From positions 1 to 23,012 of the forward strand of contig JAAYTY010000030.1 of the NCBI GenBank assembly GCA_012523605.1: 23,012 nt of DNA, given 5' to 3'. The translations under genes were made by a program, and so were the position numbers. Below, one piece after another: positions 22,815 to 23,012 of the stretch. The notes below the pieces were generated by a model. It saw only the letters and a program-made list of their open reading frames with translations. It did no database searches and was not told the origin of the DNA. Source of the stretch: Candidatus Fermentibacterota bacterium (GTDB taxonomy: Bacteria > Fermentibacterota > Fermentibacteria > Fermentibacterales > Fermentibacteraceae). Each line of letters starts with the position of its first letter. The first letter of the stretch is position 1.

Positions 22815-22829
22815 GTTATGCAGAGTCGG
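22815..22829 (+). repeat. attI repeat copy B (GTTATGCAGAGTCGG)
   Basis: Second copy, in the same orientation as copy A and 35 bases to its right. GTTATGC matches the integrase-box style, and 22817-22827 is a perfect 11-bp inverted match to 22788-22798. It lies in the intI leader or promoter. Confidence 0.55.
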
Positions 22830-22859
22830 TGGGTTTTGTGTTTTCTCGGATAAGTCATA

Positions 22860-22888
22860 TTGACAGCAACATGAGATGGGATGATAAT
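22860..22888 (+). promoter_or_regulatory. Probable cassette promoter Pc (TTGACA-17-GATAAT)
   Basis: TTGACA (22860-22865) matches the -35 consensus exactly. After exactly 17 bases GATAAT (22883-22888) matches the -10 in five of six positions. This is the strongest promoter-like sequence I found in the window. It points away from intI towards the GTTGGGC core site about 60 bases on, the position and direction expected for an integron Pc driving captured cassettes. Confidence 0.7.
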
Positions 22889-22929
22889 GAAAACAATGAG
22901 GGCGGGAGATGGCGAACAGGCGCGAAAGG

Positions 22930-22944
22930 CAGACTCTGTATAAT
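22930..22944 (-). repeat. attI repeat copy C, inverted (next to the core site)
   Basis: CAGACTCTGTATAAT on the + strand is the inverted form of copies A and B (ATTATACAGAGTCTG on the minus strand). Its end GTATAAT (22938-22944) sits four bases from the GTTGGGC core and could be the left integrase box of the recombination site. The TATAAT (22939-22944) is also a perfect -10 hexamer without a recognisable -35. Confidence 0.5.
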
Positions 22945-22948
22945 CAGT

Positions 22949-22955
22949 GTTGGGC
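22949..22955 (+). other. Putative attI core site (GTTGGGC)
   Basis: GTTGGGC fits the integron core box GTTRRRY, in which strand exchange falls between G (22949) and TT (22950). It lies on the 5' side of intI, downstream of Pc, with repeat C as a possible left box, so it is the best candidate attI crossover point. Sequence to its right would be the first cassette. A seven-base match alone is weak; the context gives it weight. Confidence 0.6.
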
Positions 22956-22986
22956 GCATCAAGCAAGCGCAAACGCCGGTTTATCG

Positions 22987-23012
22987 ATGACCAACTTCAC
23001 AGGTTCGGCACA
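22987..23012 (+). CDS. Possible start of the first cassette gene (truncated by window end)
   Basis: ATG at 22987 opens a frame M-T-N-F-T-G-S-A that runs to the window edge. It lies 37 bases after the putative attI crossover, a usual distance for the first gene of a cassette, and reads in the direction driven by Pc. No clear ribosome site is visible. Only eight codons can be read, so this is tentative and no function can be given. Confidence 0.25.

Noticed and set aside
22798..22948. LexA/SOS box in the intI promoter
   Set aside because: I found no CTG-N10-CAG or GAAC-N4-GTTC spacing. The CAGA-n-TCTG elements are too short in spacing and fit integrase repeats better.
22815..22955. The segment between GTTATGC and GTTGGGC as a 134-base gene cassette
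   Set aside because: No attC-like inverted pair (RYYYAAC ... GTTRRRY) precedes GTTGGGC, no gene is present, and the segment contains the Pc promoter, so it fits attI better.

Overview
The window is a compact, GC-rich bacterial chromosome segment. Genes abut or overlap, converging stop codons lie 1 to 4 bases apart, and arginine AGG and isoleucine ATA codons are common despite the high GC. The content (NADP-type glutamate dehydrogenase, an Nfn transhydrogenase, a HydBC-type flavin electron-bifurcation module, and no respiratory chain) suggests an anaerobic, fermentative bacterium. The phylum cannot be fixed from this sequence; an uncultivated lineage is possible, but that is a guess.

Layout. 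Positions 1-613 hold the end of a NifX/NifB-type cofactor-family gene overlapping a PaaI-type hotdog thioesterase, both on +. gdhA (615-1982) is on the minus strand. A 255-base divergent region carries candidate promoters both ways and a perfect 9-bp hairpin. Nine + strand genes then run from 2238 to 18004 as a probable operon: a double pseudo-receiver/PPDK-N protein, nfnA, nfnB, a receiver protein with two AsnC-like domains, NuoE/HydC-type and NuoF/HydB-type subunits, a 1227-residue fusion subunit (ferredoxin, NfnB-like, ferredoxins, pseudo-molybdopterin domain), a soluble histidine kinase, and an NtrC-family regulator whose AAA+ motor is degenerate. Next come a secreted protein of unknown function and xthA (both minus), then a multi-pass ArnT/PMT-like glycosyltransferase (+).

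The last 1.5 kb has a different base composition. It carries an integron integrase (intI, minus strand) with an extra N-terminal domain. To its right are a TTGACA-17-GATAAT promoter pointing away from intI, three copies of a GTTATRCAGASTCKG-type repeat, and a GTTGGGC core site. Together these look like an attI platform, and the first gene cassette appears to start just before the window ends.

How the genes may work together: NfnAB and the three-subunit complex both link NADH, NADPH and ferredoxin. The complex has the layout of the Sporomusa-type Nfn (Stn) family rather than that of a hydrogenase. NADPH made this way could feed GdhA. Four proteins with receiver, kinase or pseudo-enzyme modules in the same operon suggest that this redox hub is tightly sensed and regulated. 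The two points most worth following are this self-regulated double-transhydrogenase operon and the integron platform at the right edge.
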